Position numbers and translations under genes: made by a program. A DNA stretch of 64,000 nucleotides. Origin: Caulobacter vibrioides. GTDB taxonomy: Bacteria; Pseudomonadota; Alphaproteobacteria; Caulobacterales; Caulobacteraceae. The notes beneath the pieces are model-generated. The model saw only the letters and a list, made by a program, of their open reading frames with translations, was not told the DNA's origin and did not search any database. The stretch lies in contig NZ_PJRR01000004.1 in the NCBI RefSeq assembly GCF_002858865.1, positions 1 through 64,000 of the forward strand, given 5' to 3'. Positions 27,410 through 35,002 of the stretch are shown one piece after another (position 1 is the stretch's first letter; the number at the start of each line of letters is the position of its first letter).

Positions 27410-27539
27410 CCACCTGCCCAACACCTCGCCATTTCTGCAACACTCACAGGAATTGACGACAAACCGAAAATTCAATCTTGCCCACCGGTTAGGCACGGGT
27501 CGAACATCGTTCCTTCAAAGCCGTAAGGGGAGCGACTGT

Positions 27540-29906
27540 ATGTCGTCGGGATCGGTTCGTTTAAAGAAGGCGGGGGTCTACTCCGCCGCATTGTTGGCCA
27601 GCACCATGCTGTCGGGCGTCGCCTACGCCCAGGCGCAGTCCAGCCAGAACACCGCGCTTGAGGCGGTGGTCGTCACGGCTCAGAAGCGCAGCGAGAACCT
27701 GCAGGACGTGCCTGTCAGCATCCAGGCGCTGGGCGGCGAAAAGCTGGATCAGCTGCAGATCAGCGCCTTCGCTGATTACGTGCAGTATCTGCCCAGCGTG
27801 TCGTTCACCAGTTCGGGCCCGGGCTTTGGCCAGGTGTATATGCGCGGCGTCGCCAGCGGCGGCGACGGCAACCACTCGGGCTCACTGCCCAGCGTGGGCG
27901 TCTATCTGGACGAACAGCCGGTCACCACCATTCAGGGCGCGCTGGACATCCACGTCTACGACGTCGCCCGGGTCGAGGCGCTGGCGGGGCCGCAAGGCAC
28001 GCTGTACGGCGCCAGCTCGCAGGCGGGCACCCTGCGGATCATCACCAACAAGCCGTCGACGGCGGGCTTCGCCGCCGGTGTGGACGTCGAGCTGAACAAG
28101 GTCGCTCACGGCGACTCGGGTCACGCGCTGGAAGGCTTCGTGAACATGCCCCTGTCCGACAAGGTCGCTGTGCGCCTGGTCGGCTGGGATGTCCGCGACG
28201 GCGGCTACATCGACAACGTGGCGGGCACGCGCACCTATACGCGCGGCGACAGCAACCCGACCAACGACTTCACGATCAACAACAAGGCTCGGGTCCGCGA
28301 CGACTACAACAGCGTCTACACCCAGGGCGGTCGCGCCGCCCTGCGGGTCGAGCTTGACGACAACTGGGTGATCACCCCCCAGGTGATGGGCCAGGTTCAG
28401 AAGTCGAACGGCTCGTTCTCCTATGACCCCAAGGTCGGCGACCTGAAGGTCAAGCGCTTCTATCCGGAAAGCGCCAAGGACAAGTGGTACCAGGCGGCCA
28501 TGACCATCGAGGGCCAGGTGGCCAATCTCGACGTCACCTATGCGGGCTCGTACCTGAAGCGGAAGACGGACACCAACTCCGACTACACCGACTACTCGTT
28601 CTTCTATGATCAGGTCGGCTACGGCTTCTACTGGACCGACAACGCCGGCAACCTGGTCAATCCTTCGCAGTTCATCCAGGGTCAGGACGACTACAAGAAG
28701 GAAAGCCACGAAATCCGCATCGCCTCGCCGCAGGACAAGAAGCTGCGGTTCGTGGTCGGCGGCTTCTACCAGAAGCAGACGCACGACATCTTCCAGAACT
28801 ACCGCATCGCCGATATCGGCAGCAGCATCTCGGTGCCGGGCTACACCGGCACGATCTGGCTGACCAAGCAGCAGCGTATCGACCGTGACAAGGCCGCTTT
28901 CGGCCAGGCCGAGTACGACATCACTGACAAGCTGATGCTGACCGCCGGCATTCGTTTCTTCGAGGCGCACAACACGCTGGTCGGCTTCTACGGCTACGGA
29001 AAGGGCTATGGCTCTACGGGCGAGCGGGCCTGTTTCAAGGCCGCAGTGGTCCCGGGCTCGCCCTGCACCAATCTCGACAAGGGCGTGAAGGAAAGCGGCA
29101 ACGTCCCGAAGGTGACGCTGACCTACAAGCTCGACAGCGACAAGCTGATCTACGCCACCTACTCCAAGGGCTTCCGTCCGGGCGGCATCAATCGGCGCAG
29201 CACCCTGCCGCCGTATCAGGCCGACTTCCTGAAGAACTATGAGGCGGGCTGGAAGACCACCTGGCTGAACAACAGCTTCCGCTGGAACGGCGCGGTGTTC
29301 ATGCAGGACTGGAACAACTTCCAGTTCTCGATCCTGGGGGCCAACGGCCTGACCGAGATCAAGAACGCCAACCAGGCCAAGATCAAGGGGATCGAAAGCG
29401 ACGTCACCTGGGTTCCCGTCCAGGGTCTGACGATCAATGCGGCGGCCGCCTATACCGACGCCAAGCTGACGGCGAACTACTGCGGCTTCACCGATACCGC
29501 CGGCAATCCGGTCACCAGCTGCCCCTCGCCGCAAGCGCCGGACGGCACCTCGCTTCCCGTCACCCCGAAGCTCAAGGCGAACCTGACGGCGCGCTACGAC
29601 TTCAGCTGGGGCGAATGGGACAACTACGTGCAGGGGTCGATGGTCGCTCAGAGCGCGACCTGGACCGATCTGCGCCTGGCTGACCGCGCGGCGCTCGGCA
29701 AGCAGAAGGGCTGGGAGACCGTCGATCTGTCGGGCGGCATGGAGAAGGACGGTCTGACGATCGGCTTCTACGTGAAGAACGTGTTCGACAAGCGGGCCAG
29801 CCTGGATCGCACCGCGCAATGCGCGATCAGCGTCTGCGGGGCTCAGTCCTACATCGTACCCAACCAGCCTCGCACCATGGGGATCAAGTTGGGCAAGGCC
29901 TTCTAG
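27540..29906 (+). CDS. TonB-dependent receptor
   Basis: A 788-residue outer-membrane receptor. The signal peptide (VYSAALLASTMLSGVAYAQAQ) is followed by a TonB-box-like EAVVVTAQKR, the plug domain (PVSIQALGGEKLDQL, VYMRGVASGG, RVEALAGPQGTLYGASSQAGTLRI) and a barrel ending GIKLGKAF. The PQGTLYGA motif marks the large subfamily used for organic ligands and carbohydrates rather than classical siderophores. The ATG at 27540 has AAGGGGAG just upstream; the longer frame from 27258 is a shadow of the sulfotransferase. A strong terminator follows. Ligand unknown; the neighbours suggest a peptide or amino-acid conjugate. Confidence 0.92.
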   Translation: MSSGSVRLKKAGVYSAALLASTMLSGVAYAQAQSSQNTALEAVVVTAQKRSENLQDVPVSIQALGGEKLDQLQISAFADYVQYLPSVSFTSSGPGFGQVYMRGVASGGDGNHSGSLPSVGVYLDEQPVTTIQGALDIHVYDVARVEALAGPQGTLYGASSQAGTLRIITNKPSTAGFAAGVDVELNKVAHGDSGHALEGFVNMPLSDKVAVRLVGWDVRDGGYIDNVAGTRTYTRGDSNPTNDFTINNKARVRDDYNSVYTQGGRAALRVELDDNWVITPQVMGQVQKSNGSFSYDPKVGDLKVKRFYPESAKDKWYQAAMTIEGQVANLDVTYAGSYLKRKTDTNSDYTDYSFFYDQVGYGFYWTDNAGNLVNPSQFIQGQDDYKKESHEIRIASPQDKKLRFVVGGFYQKQTHDIFQNYRIADIGSSISVPGYTGTIWLTKQQRIDRDKAAFGQAEYDITDKLMLTAGIRFFEAHNTLVGFYGYGKGYGSTGERACFKAAVVPGSPCTNLDKGVKESGNVPKVTLTYKLDSDKLIYATYSKGFRPGGINRRSTLPPYQADFLKNYEAGWKTTWLNNSFRWNGAVFMQDWNNFQFSILGANGLTEIKNANQAKIKGIESDVTWVPVQGLTINAAAAYTDAKLTANYCGFTDTAGNPVTSCPSPQAPDGTSLPVTPKLKANLTARYDFSWGEWDNYVQGSMVAQSATWTDLRLADRAALGKQKGWETVDLSGGMEKDGLTIGFYVKNVFDKRASLDRTAQCAISVCGAQSYIVPNQPRTMGIKLGKAF

Positions 29907-29927
29907 GTCTTTGTCGGTAGCGTATCA

Positions 29928-29954
29928 GGGGCGGTCCATTGGGCCGCCCCTTTT
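29928..29954 (+). terminator. Terminator after TonB receptor
   Basis: GGGGCGG (29928-29934) pairs with CCGCCCC (29944-29950), closing a nine-base loop and followed by TTTT. It separates the receptor from the amino-acid transporter gene. Confidence 0.85.
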
Positions 29955-29972
29955 GCTTTGGGGGGAGCAAAG

Positions 29973-31274
29973 ATGACGGCGGTAAGGTCCAAGCCTCTGG
30001 GCGTATGGATGTGCGCGGCCCTGGTCGTCGGCAACATGATCGGCTCGGGCGTGTTCATGCTGCCGGCGTCCCTGGCGCCGTACGGCTGGAACGCCGTCAT
30101 CGCCTGGATACTGACCATCGGCGGTTCGCTGTGCCTGGCCTATGTCTTCGCCAAGCTGGCGGGGGCGTTTCCGCGCGCGGGAGGACCGTTCGCCTATACC
30201 GAGGAGGCTTTCGGCCGCGCGCCGGGGTTCCTCGTGGCCTGGTCGTACTGGATCTCTGTGTGGGTCGCCAACGCGGCCATCGCCATCGCCGCGATCAGCT
30301 ATCTCAGCGTCTTTCTGCCGGTGATCGCCAAGGTCCCGGCGCTGCCGGCCCTGCTCACCGTCGCGGTGGTCTGGACGGCGACCGCGATCAACTGCGCCGG
30401 GGCGCGCTCGGCCGGCTGGACCCAGGTGGTGACCACGGTGCTGAAGCTGGTTCCCCTGATCGCGGTGGCGGGTCTGGCCGTCAGCGTCCTGCTTCGGAAA
30501 GGGCCCGCGGCGATCACCCCGTTCGAGCCCTCGGCGCTTTCCGGGGCGTCCATCACCGCCGCCGCGGCGCTCACCCTGTGGGCCCTGCTGGGGGTGGAGA
30601 CGGCGACCATTCCCGCCGACAAGGTCAAGGACCCGGCCCGGACGATCCCGCGCGCAACCCTGGCCGGCACCGCCTTCGCGGGTCTGGTCTATCTCGTGGT
30701 CTCGTCGGGCGTGCTGCTGCTGACGCCGACCGCCGTGCTGCAAGGCTCCAACGCGCCGTTTGTCGACTTCGTCAGCTATCATGGCGGCGGGGATTTCCGC
30801 CTGGCGCTGGCGGCCTTCGCAACGATCAGCGCGCTGGGCGCCCTGAACGGCTGGTCGCTGATCCAGGGCGAGTTGCCGGCCGCCATGGCGCGCGAGGGCG
30901 TGTTCCCCGCCTGGTTCGCCAAGACCTCGGCCAACGGCACGCCCGTGCGCGCGCACCTGGTCTCGAGCGTCCTGGTGACGATCCTGGTGCTGATGAACTA
31001 CGCCAAGTCGATGGCCGACGCTTTCACCTTCATGGCCCTGTTGTCGACGACCTCGACCCTGTTCGCCTACCTGTTCTGCTCTCTGGCGGTGCTGCGATTG
31101 CAGGGGCAGGGACGCATGGACCGCTCCAAGGCCCTGACCGTCGTCGCAGGGCTGGGCGCGCTCTACTCGGTGTGGACCTTCTCCGGCGCGGGATGGTCGG
31201 TCACCCTGTGGGGCCTGGTGCTGCTGGCTGTCGGCGCGCCGATCTACTGGCTGATGCGGAGAGCCGCCCGATGA
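29973..31274 (+). CDS. APC-family amino-acid/amine transporter (antiporter-like)
   Basis: A 433-residue inner-membrane protein with about twelve transmembrane helices. Helix 1 contains GNMIGSGVFMLPASLAPYG, the substrate backbone-binding signature of the APC superfamily. It resembles the arginine-agmatine / basic amino acid antiporter branch in length and in the FPRAGGPFAYTEEAFG stretch. The ATG at 29973 follows GGGGGAG. Its TGA overlaps the start of the amidohydrolase (ATGA at 31271), so the two are translationally coupled. Together they suggest release of amino acids from conjugates followed by uptake or exchange. The exact substrate is not evident. Confidence 0.85.
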   Translation: MTAVRSKPLGVWMCAALVVGNMIGSGVFMLPASLAPYGWNAVIAWILTIGGSLCLAYVFAKLAGAFPRAGGPFAYTEEAFGRAPGFLVAWSYWISVWVANAAIAIAAISYLSVFLPVIAKVPALPALLTVAVVWTATAINCAGARSAGWTQVVTTVLKLVPLIAVAGLAVSVLLRKGPAAITPFEPSALSGASITAAAALTLWALLGVETATIPADKVKDPARTIPRATLAGTAFAGLVYLVVSSGVLLLTPTAVLQGSNAPFVDFVSYHGGGDFRLALAAFATISALGALNGWSLIQGELPAAMAREGVFPAWFAKTSANGTPVRAHLVSSVLVTILVLMNYAKSMADAFTFMALLSTTSTLFAYLFCSLAVLRLQGQGRMDRSKALTVVAGLGALYSVWTFSGAGWSVTLWGLVLLAVGAPIYWLMRRAAR

Positions 31275-32566
31275 AACTGCACGTGTTTTGCGTCGCCGCC
31301 CTCGCAACGCTGCTTCCGGCTGTCGCCGCAGCGCAGGTCTCGTATGTCCGCGCCGGCAAGCTGGTCGATCCCCAGGCCGGCAAGGTGCTGACCGACCAGA
31401 TCCTCCGCATCGAGGGCGAGCGCATCGTTTCGGTGGGGCCCTGGAAGGGCGCGCCCAAGGACGGCCCCAAGGACGCCAAGGTCACCGACTGGTCGGGTCT
31501 GACCGTGCTGCCCGGCCTGATCGACATGCACACCCACCTCGTCGACGACGAGCAGAGCGAGAACATCGCCCTGCCGCTGCTGCGCTCGGCCGCCCAGCAG
31601 GCCTATATCGGCGCGGGCCATGCGCGCACGACCCTGATGGCGGGTTTCACCAGCGTTCGTGACGTCGGAACCTGGCGGGCGCTCGGCGATGCGGCCCTGC
31701 GCGACGCCATCACCGAGGGGCTCGTGCCCGGACCGCGCATGTCGGTGGCCGGCGCCTATGTCACCGCGCCGGGCGGGGGCGGGGAGATCACTGGCGTCGC
31801 GCCCGACGTGGCGATCCCCGCCGAGATGCGGCGCGGCGTGGTCGAGGACGCCGCCGACGTCCACAGAAAAGTCCGCGCCCTGCTGGTCGGCGGCGCCGAC
31901 TTCATCAAGCTGATCGCCACCGGCGCCGTCCTGACCGAGGGCACCGAGCCTGGCCAACTGGAGCTCTCCGAAGACGAGATCCGCGCCGCCGTCGACGAGG
32001 CCGCCAAGCGCGGGACCTATGTCACCGCCCACGCCCACGGCGCCGAGGGGATCAAGATCGCCGTCCGCGCTGGGGTGCGGTCGATCGAGCATGGCTCGCT
32101 GATCGACGACGAGGGGATCGCCCTGATGAAGGCCAAGGGCGCGTTCCTGGTGGCCGACATCTACAACGGCGACTTCATCGACACCTATGGCCGCGAGCAC
32201 GGCTGGCCCGCCGGCATGATCCGCAAGAACCGCGAGACCACCGACGCCCAGCGCGAGGGCTTCCGCAAGGCGGTCAAGGCCGGGGTCAAGATCGCCTACG
32301 GCACCGACGCCGGCGTCTATCCGCACGGCTGGAACGCCCGGCAGATGCCCTACATGGTCAGGTACGGCATGACGCCGATGCAGGCGATCCAGTCAGCGAC
32401 CACCGTGGCGGCCGAGCTGATGGGCAAGACCGGCCAGGTCGGCTGCCATGCGCCCGGCTGCTACGCCGACCTGATCGCCGTGGCGGGTGATCCGCTGGCG
32501 GATGTTTCGGTGCTGACCAAGGTCGCGAAGGTCATGAAGGGCGGGACCGTGGTCAAGGACGACTAG
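31271..32566 (+). CDS. Secreted amidohydrolase (COG1228; Xaa-Arg/Lys dipeptidase-like)
   Basis: A 431-residue metal-dependent amidohydrolase with a signal peptide ending VAAAQ. The metal ligands of the family are visible: DMHTH near residues 84-88, the carboxylated Lys in FIKLIATG near 212, HAHG near 253, the His in IEHGS near 272, and the Asp in GTDAG near 345. COG1228 enzymes of this type, often mislabelled imidazolonepropionase or prolidase, include characterised Caulobacter carboxypeptidases that cut Xaa-Arg/Xaa-Lys dipeptides. That specificity is therefore likely but not proven here. It is coupled to the upstream transporter by an ATGA overlap. Confidence 0.85.
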   Translation: MKLHVFCVAALATLLPAVAAAQVSYVRAGKLVDPQAGKVLTDQILRIEGERIVSVGPWKGAPKDGPKDAKVTDWSGLTVLPGLIDMHTHLVDDEQSENIALPLLRSAAQQAYIGAGHARTTLMAGFTSVRDVGTWRALGDAALRDAITEGLVPGPRMSVAGAYVTAPGGGGEITGVAPDVAIPAEMRRGVVEDAADVHRKVRALLVGGADFIKLIATGAVLTEGTEPGQLELSEDEIRAAVDEAAKRGTYVTAHAHGAEGIKIAVRAGVRSIEHGSLIDDEGIALMKAKGAFLVADIYNGDFIDTYGREHGWPAGMIRKNRETTDAQREGFRKAVKAGVKIAYGTDAGVYPHGWNARQMPYMVRYGMTPMQAIQSATTVAAELMGKTGQVGCHAPGCYADLIAVAGDPLADVSVLTKVAKVMKGGTVVKDD

Positions 32567-32684
32567 AACAGCGGCTGGCGCGGCTCATGCATTGTGCGTC
32601 GCAGCGCAATTTCGTTGTGCGATAGCGAAACAACTGTCATGTCCGCGTGCGTAAGTGCATGCTGAGTTGTCCAAGGAGGTCGTC

Positions 32685-32924
32685 ATGACCGAGAACCACT
32701 ACTACGTCCGTCCCGTCGCCGGGGTGTGGCATGTGACCTGGAACGACTCGGCCGATCTGATCGGCGCCTACTCGTCGCAGCACGAGGCCGAGGCCCTGGC
32801 CCAGCTGCTGGCCCGCCACATGCGGGTGCAAGGCCGCAAGGCGGAAGTCCATACCTTCGAGGCCGAGGCGCGCACGCCGTCGTGGGGCCGCAACCGCGCG
32901 GCCAACCAGGTCGCCGTCGCCTAG
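32685..32924 (+). CDS. Small hypothetical protein (DUF2188-like)
   Basis: A 79-residue soluble protein with a perfect ribosome site (AAGGAGG five bases before the ATG at 32685). The N-terminal strand pattern HYYVRPVAGVWHVTW with SQHEAEALAQLLARHM after it resembles the short DUF2188 fold, in which a query of the form YHV-P-GGWAV is followed by an amphipathic helix. The tail is basic and Ala-rich. A function is not known. Its TAG stop forms the left end of the following inverted repeat. It stands alone between the amidohydrolase and a convergent TetR gene. Confidence 0.65.
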   Translation: MTENHYYVRPVAGVWHVTWNDSADLIGAYSSQHEAEALAQLLARHMRVQGRKAEVHTFEAEARTPSWGRNRAANQVAVA

Positions 32925-32973
32925 AGCCCGTCTGGTTTAGAGGGAACCATCTAAGCCAGATAAACAGGCTCTA
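32922..32973. repeat. TAGAGCC inverted repeat
   Basis: TAGAGCC at the left and GGCTCTA at the right enclose the paired arms TCTGGTTTAGA and TCTAAGCCAGA around GGGAACCA. It may act as a bidirectional terminator between convergent genes. Like the 105-bp element, its end supplies the TAG stop of the gene on its left. Confidence 0.65.
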
Positions 32974-32984
32974 AAATCAACCAC

Positions 32985-33584
32985 TTAGAGCCAGCCGTCG
33001 AGCGCGCGGGTCACGATCGCGCGCGCCTCGTCCGGACTGAAGGTCGCAGGATCCAGGCACAGTTCCAGCCACAGTCCGTCCACGCTCGCCGTCAGGGCGA
33101 TGGCCGCTAGGCGCGTGTCACGCGCGCCGGCCTTGGCCAGCAGGGTCTCGAGCCGCGCTCGGAAGTCCGCGTACGAAGCGGCATGGATCGCGGCCATGCG
33201 CGGCTTGGTCCTGACCAGCGACCAGAAGCCGACCCAGGCCGCCAGCAACCGCTCATCCAGCACCGGCGGCGCGAAACTGGCGCCCAGATAGGCCAGCAGC
33301 CGCGCGCGGGGATCATTCCCCGCCGCCGCCAGAGTCGCGTCCAGCGCGGCGTCGATCCGCTGCGACACCGCCTCATAGGCCGCCGCGATCAGATCATCGA
33401 CGCCCTCGAAATAGTGCCGCAACAGGCCCGGCGAGACCCCGGCCTCGGCGCAGATAGCGCGCACGCTGGTCCCACCCACGCCCTCGCGCGCCAGCACCGC
33501 CTCGGCGGCGGCGACCAAAGCCTGCCGACGGACATCGGGCGCCTCGCGAGTGAAGGCGGCACGTTTGAGCGCCCCCTCCGTCAC
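32985..33584 (-). CDS. TetR-family regulator (BetI-like)
   Basis: A 199-residue TetR repressor. The helix-turn-helix lies at about residues 18-64 (VRAICAEAGVSPGLLRHYFEGVDDLIAAAYE). The C-terminal domain ends in ALTASVDGLWLELCLDPATFSPDEA, the pattern of the choline-responsive BetI group. It is the last gene of a minus-strand operon with a Rieske oxygenase and an FAD oxidoreductase, and probably controls it. The GTG start at 33584 lies inside the palindromic repeat, and residues 1-6 (MTEGAL) are translated repeat arm. No other in-frame start was seen before the HTH. Confidence 0.85.
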   Translation of the reverse strand: MTEGALKRAAFTREAPDVRRQALVAAAEAVLAREGVGGTSVRAICAEAGVSPGLLRHYFEGVDDLIAAAYEAVSQRIDAALDATLAAAGNDPRARLLAYLGASFAPPVLDERLLAAWVGFWSLVRTKPRMAAIHAASYADFRARLETLLAKAGARDTRLAAIALTASVDGLWLELCLDPATFSPDEARAIVTRALDGWL

Positions 33585-33694
33585 GGCGCGTATCCGCGCC
33601 GCGCCACCTCCCCCGCATCGCGGGTGAGGAGGAAGCTCATCCTCCCCCGTGCAACGGGGGAGGGGGACCGCCGAACGGCGGTGGAGGGGGCGCT
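33570..33694. repeat. CCCCCTCCGTC palindromic repeat, Rieske-tetR gap
   Basis: Same family as the repeats at 17389 and 18401: GCGCCCCCTCCGTCACGG at one end, GGTGGAGGGGGCGCT at the other, with central CCTCCCCC/GGGGGAGG arms. It overlaps the first codons of the TetR gene. A frame beginning at the GTG overlapping the Rieske stop (33706) is open for 41 codons across the repeat and ends in the TGA overlapping the TetR GTG. Confidence 0.85.
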
Positions 33695-33702
33695 AACGAC
33701 GC

Positions 33703-34845
33703 TCACCACCCCTCCGGCGGCCTCGGCATCCGGCTTTCCGGGATCAGGGCCCGCATCTTGCGACCGAAGCTGCGCAAACTGACCTCGCTGGTCGCCAGCG
33801 GCCCGGCGGTGAAGGTGCGTGAGGCCATGCCCTGCTGGACACGGGCCACCAGTTCGGTGTCCTCGGTATTGACCTGCCGGTTGATGCGCCAGTTCAGATA
33901 CCGCGCCGCCTTCATCTCGCGACGATCGTCGGGCAGGGCGTAGGCGATCTCGCGGATCATCGTCTGCTCGGCCGAGATCGGGATGAACTGCATGAAGTCC
34001 ACCTGGTCCGGATAGATGTCGAAGGCGAAGTTCGGCCACAGCTTGAAATAGGTCCACAGCCGCTTGCGGTCGCCTGGCAGGTGCGCAACGTCGGGCAGGA
34101 TGTCCTGATACAGGCGCTCTGACGGGCTTTCGGACGGCTCGTCGATCAGCTGGCCCCACATCTTGTCGACAAAGGCCTCGGCCTCGACCCCATAGCCCTT
34201 GCCGAACAGCCGGGTCAGGCCCGGATGGGCGACGGGGATATGCAGGCCGTCGGAATAGTTGTCGCTGATGTTCTTCCAGTTCACCGCGCGCGGGCGCAGC
34301 GTCACGCGGCCGAACGGCTGCAACTCCTCGAAGCGATAGTGGGCCACCTCGTCTTCGTAGGGCGCCATCATGGTCGCCACCGACGGGCCGTCGCCCTCCA
34401 GCCGCACGAAGACGAAGCCGCGCCAGACCTCGACCTCGATCGTCGCCAGACCCTCCTTGGCCATGTCGAGGGCGGGATAGTCGTCGCGCATCGGCACGCC
34501 GATCAGCCGGCCTTCCAGGTCGTAGGTCCAGGCGTGGTAGGGGCAGACGATCCGCCCGCCACAGCGCCCGACCGGGCCGTCCAGCAGCCGCGCGCCCCGG
34601 TGGCGGCAGACATTGGCGAAGGCCCGCACCCCGCCGTCCTTGCTGCGCACCACCACCAGGCTCTCGCCGATGAAATCGAAGGTGTGGAAGTCGCCGGCCT
34701 TGGGGATGTCGTTCAGATGGCAGACGATCTGCCAGGACGGCCGGAAGACCTTGTCCTGCTCTTCCTTGAAGAACCGCTCGTTGGTGTAGATCCAGCCGGG
34801 CAGGCCCCAGTCGGAGAGGGGGTCGGTGTTGGGGAGGGCGGTCAT
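33703..34845 (-). CDS. Rieske-type aromatic-ring-hydroxylating oxygenase, alpha subunit
   Basis: A 380-residue Rieske non-haem iron oxygenase. The [2Fe-2S] ligands are in CRHRGARLL (CxH) and CPYHAWTYDLEG (CxxH), near residues 90-115. The catalytic iron site is indicated by NWKNISDNYSDGLHIPVAHPG, with two His and an upstream bridging Asp. The overall pattern is that of the choline-monooxygenase/glycine-betaine or carnitine oxygenase group rather than biphenyl dioxygenases, and the adjacent BetI-like regulator agrees with a quaternary-amine substrate. That substrate is inferred. No reductase gene is adjacent. The ATG at 34845 is used; the longer frame is translated repeat. Confidence 0.87.
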   Translation of the reverse strand: MTALPNTDPLSDWGLPGWIYTNERFFKEEQDKVFRPSWQIVCHLNDIPKAGDFHTFDFIGESLVVVRSKDGGVRAFANVCRHRGARLLDGPVGRCGGRIVCPYHAWTYDLEGRLIGVPMRDDYPALDMAKEGLATIEVEVWRGFVFVRLEGDGPSVATMMAPYEDEVAHYRFEELQPFGRVTLRPRAVNWKNISDNYSDGLHIPVAHPGLTRLFGKGYGVEAEAFVDKMWGQLIDEPSESPSERLYQDILPDVAHLPGDRKRLWTYFKLWPNFAFDIYPDQVDFMQFIPISAEQTMIREIAYALPDDRREMKAARYLNWRINRQVNTEDTELVARVQQGMASRTFTAGPLATSEVSLRSFGRKMRALIPESRMPRPPEGW

Positions 34846-34867
34846 GGATTTCCGCTCCAAAACAACG

Positions 34868-34978
34868 GTGTCATCCCGGCCGGAGCGCATAGCGCGGAGA
34901 GCCGGGACCCAGGGGCGGGCGGCAGTGCGTTGACCCCTGGGTCCCGGGTCTCCGCTGCGCTGCGCCCGGGATGACACC
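34868..34978. repeat. GTCATCCCGG palindromic repeat, FAD oxidoreductase-Rieske gap
   Basis: Outer arms GGTGTCATCCCGG and CCGGGATGACACC, inner arms GGGACCCAGGGGC and CCCCTGGGTCCC. A frame on the minus strand from the GTG overlapping the FAD-enzyme stop (35006) remains open for 54 codons through the repeat and ends at the TGA (34844-34842) that overlaps the Rieske ATG. Confidence 0.85.
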
Positions 34979-35002
34979 CTGATTGAACTTTTGAAGTGAA
35001 CA

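Noticed and set aside
34846-34977. N-terminal extension of the Rieske oxygenase through the GTCATCCCGG repeat
   Set aside because: The extra 44 residues are translated repeat, the family starts near MTALPNTDPLSDW, and GGAG precedes the ATG at 34845.
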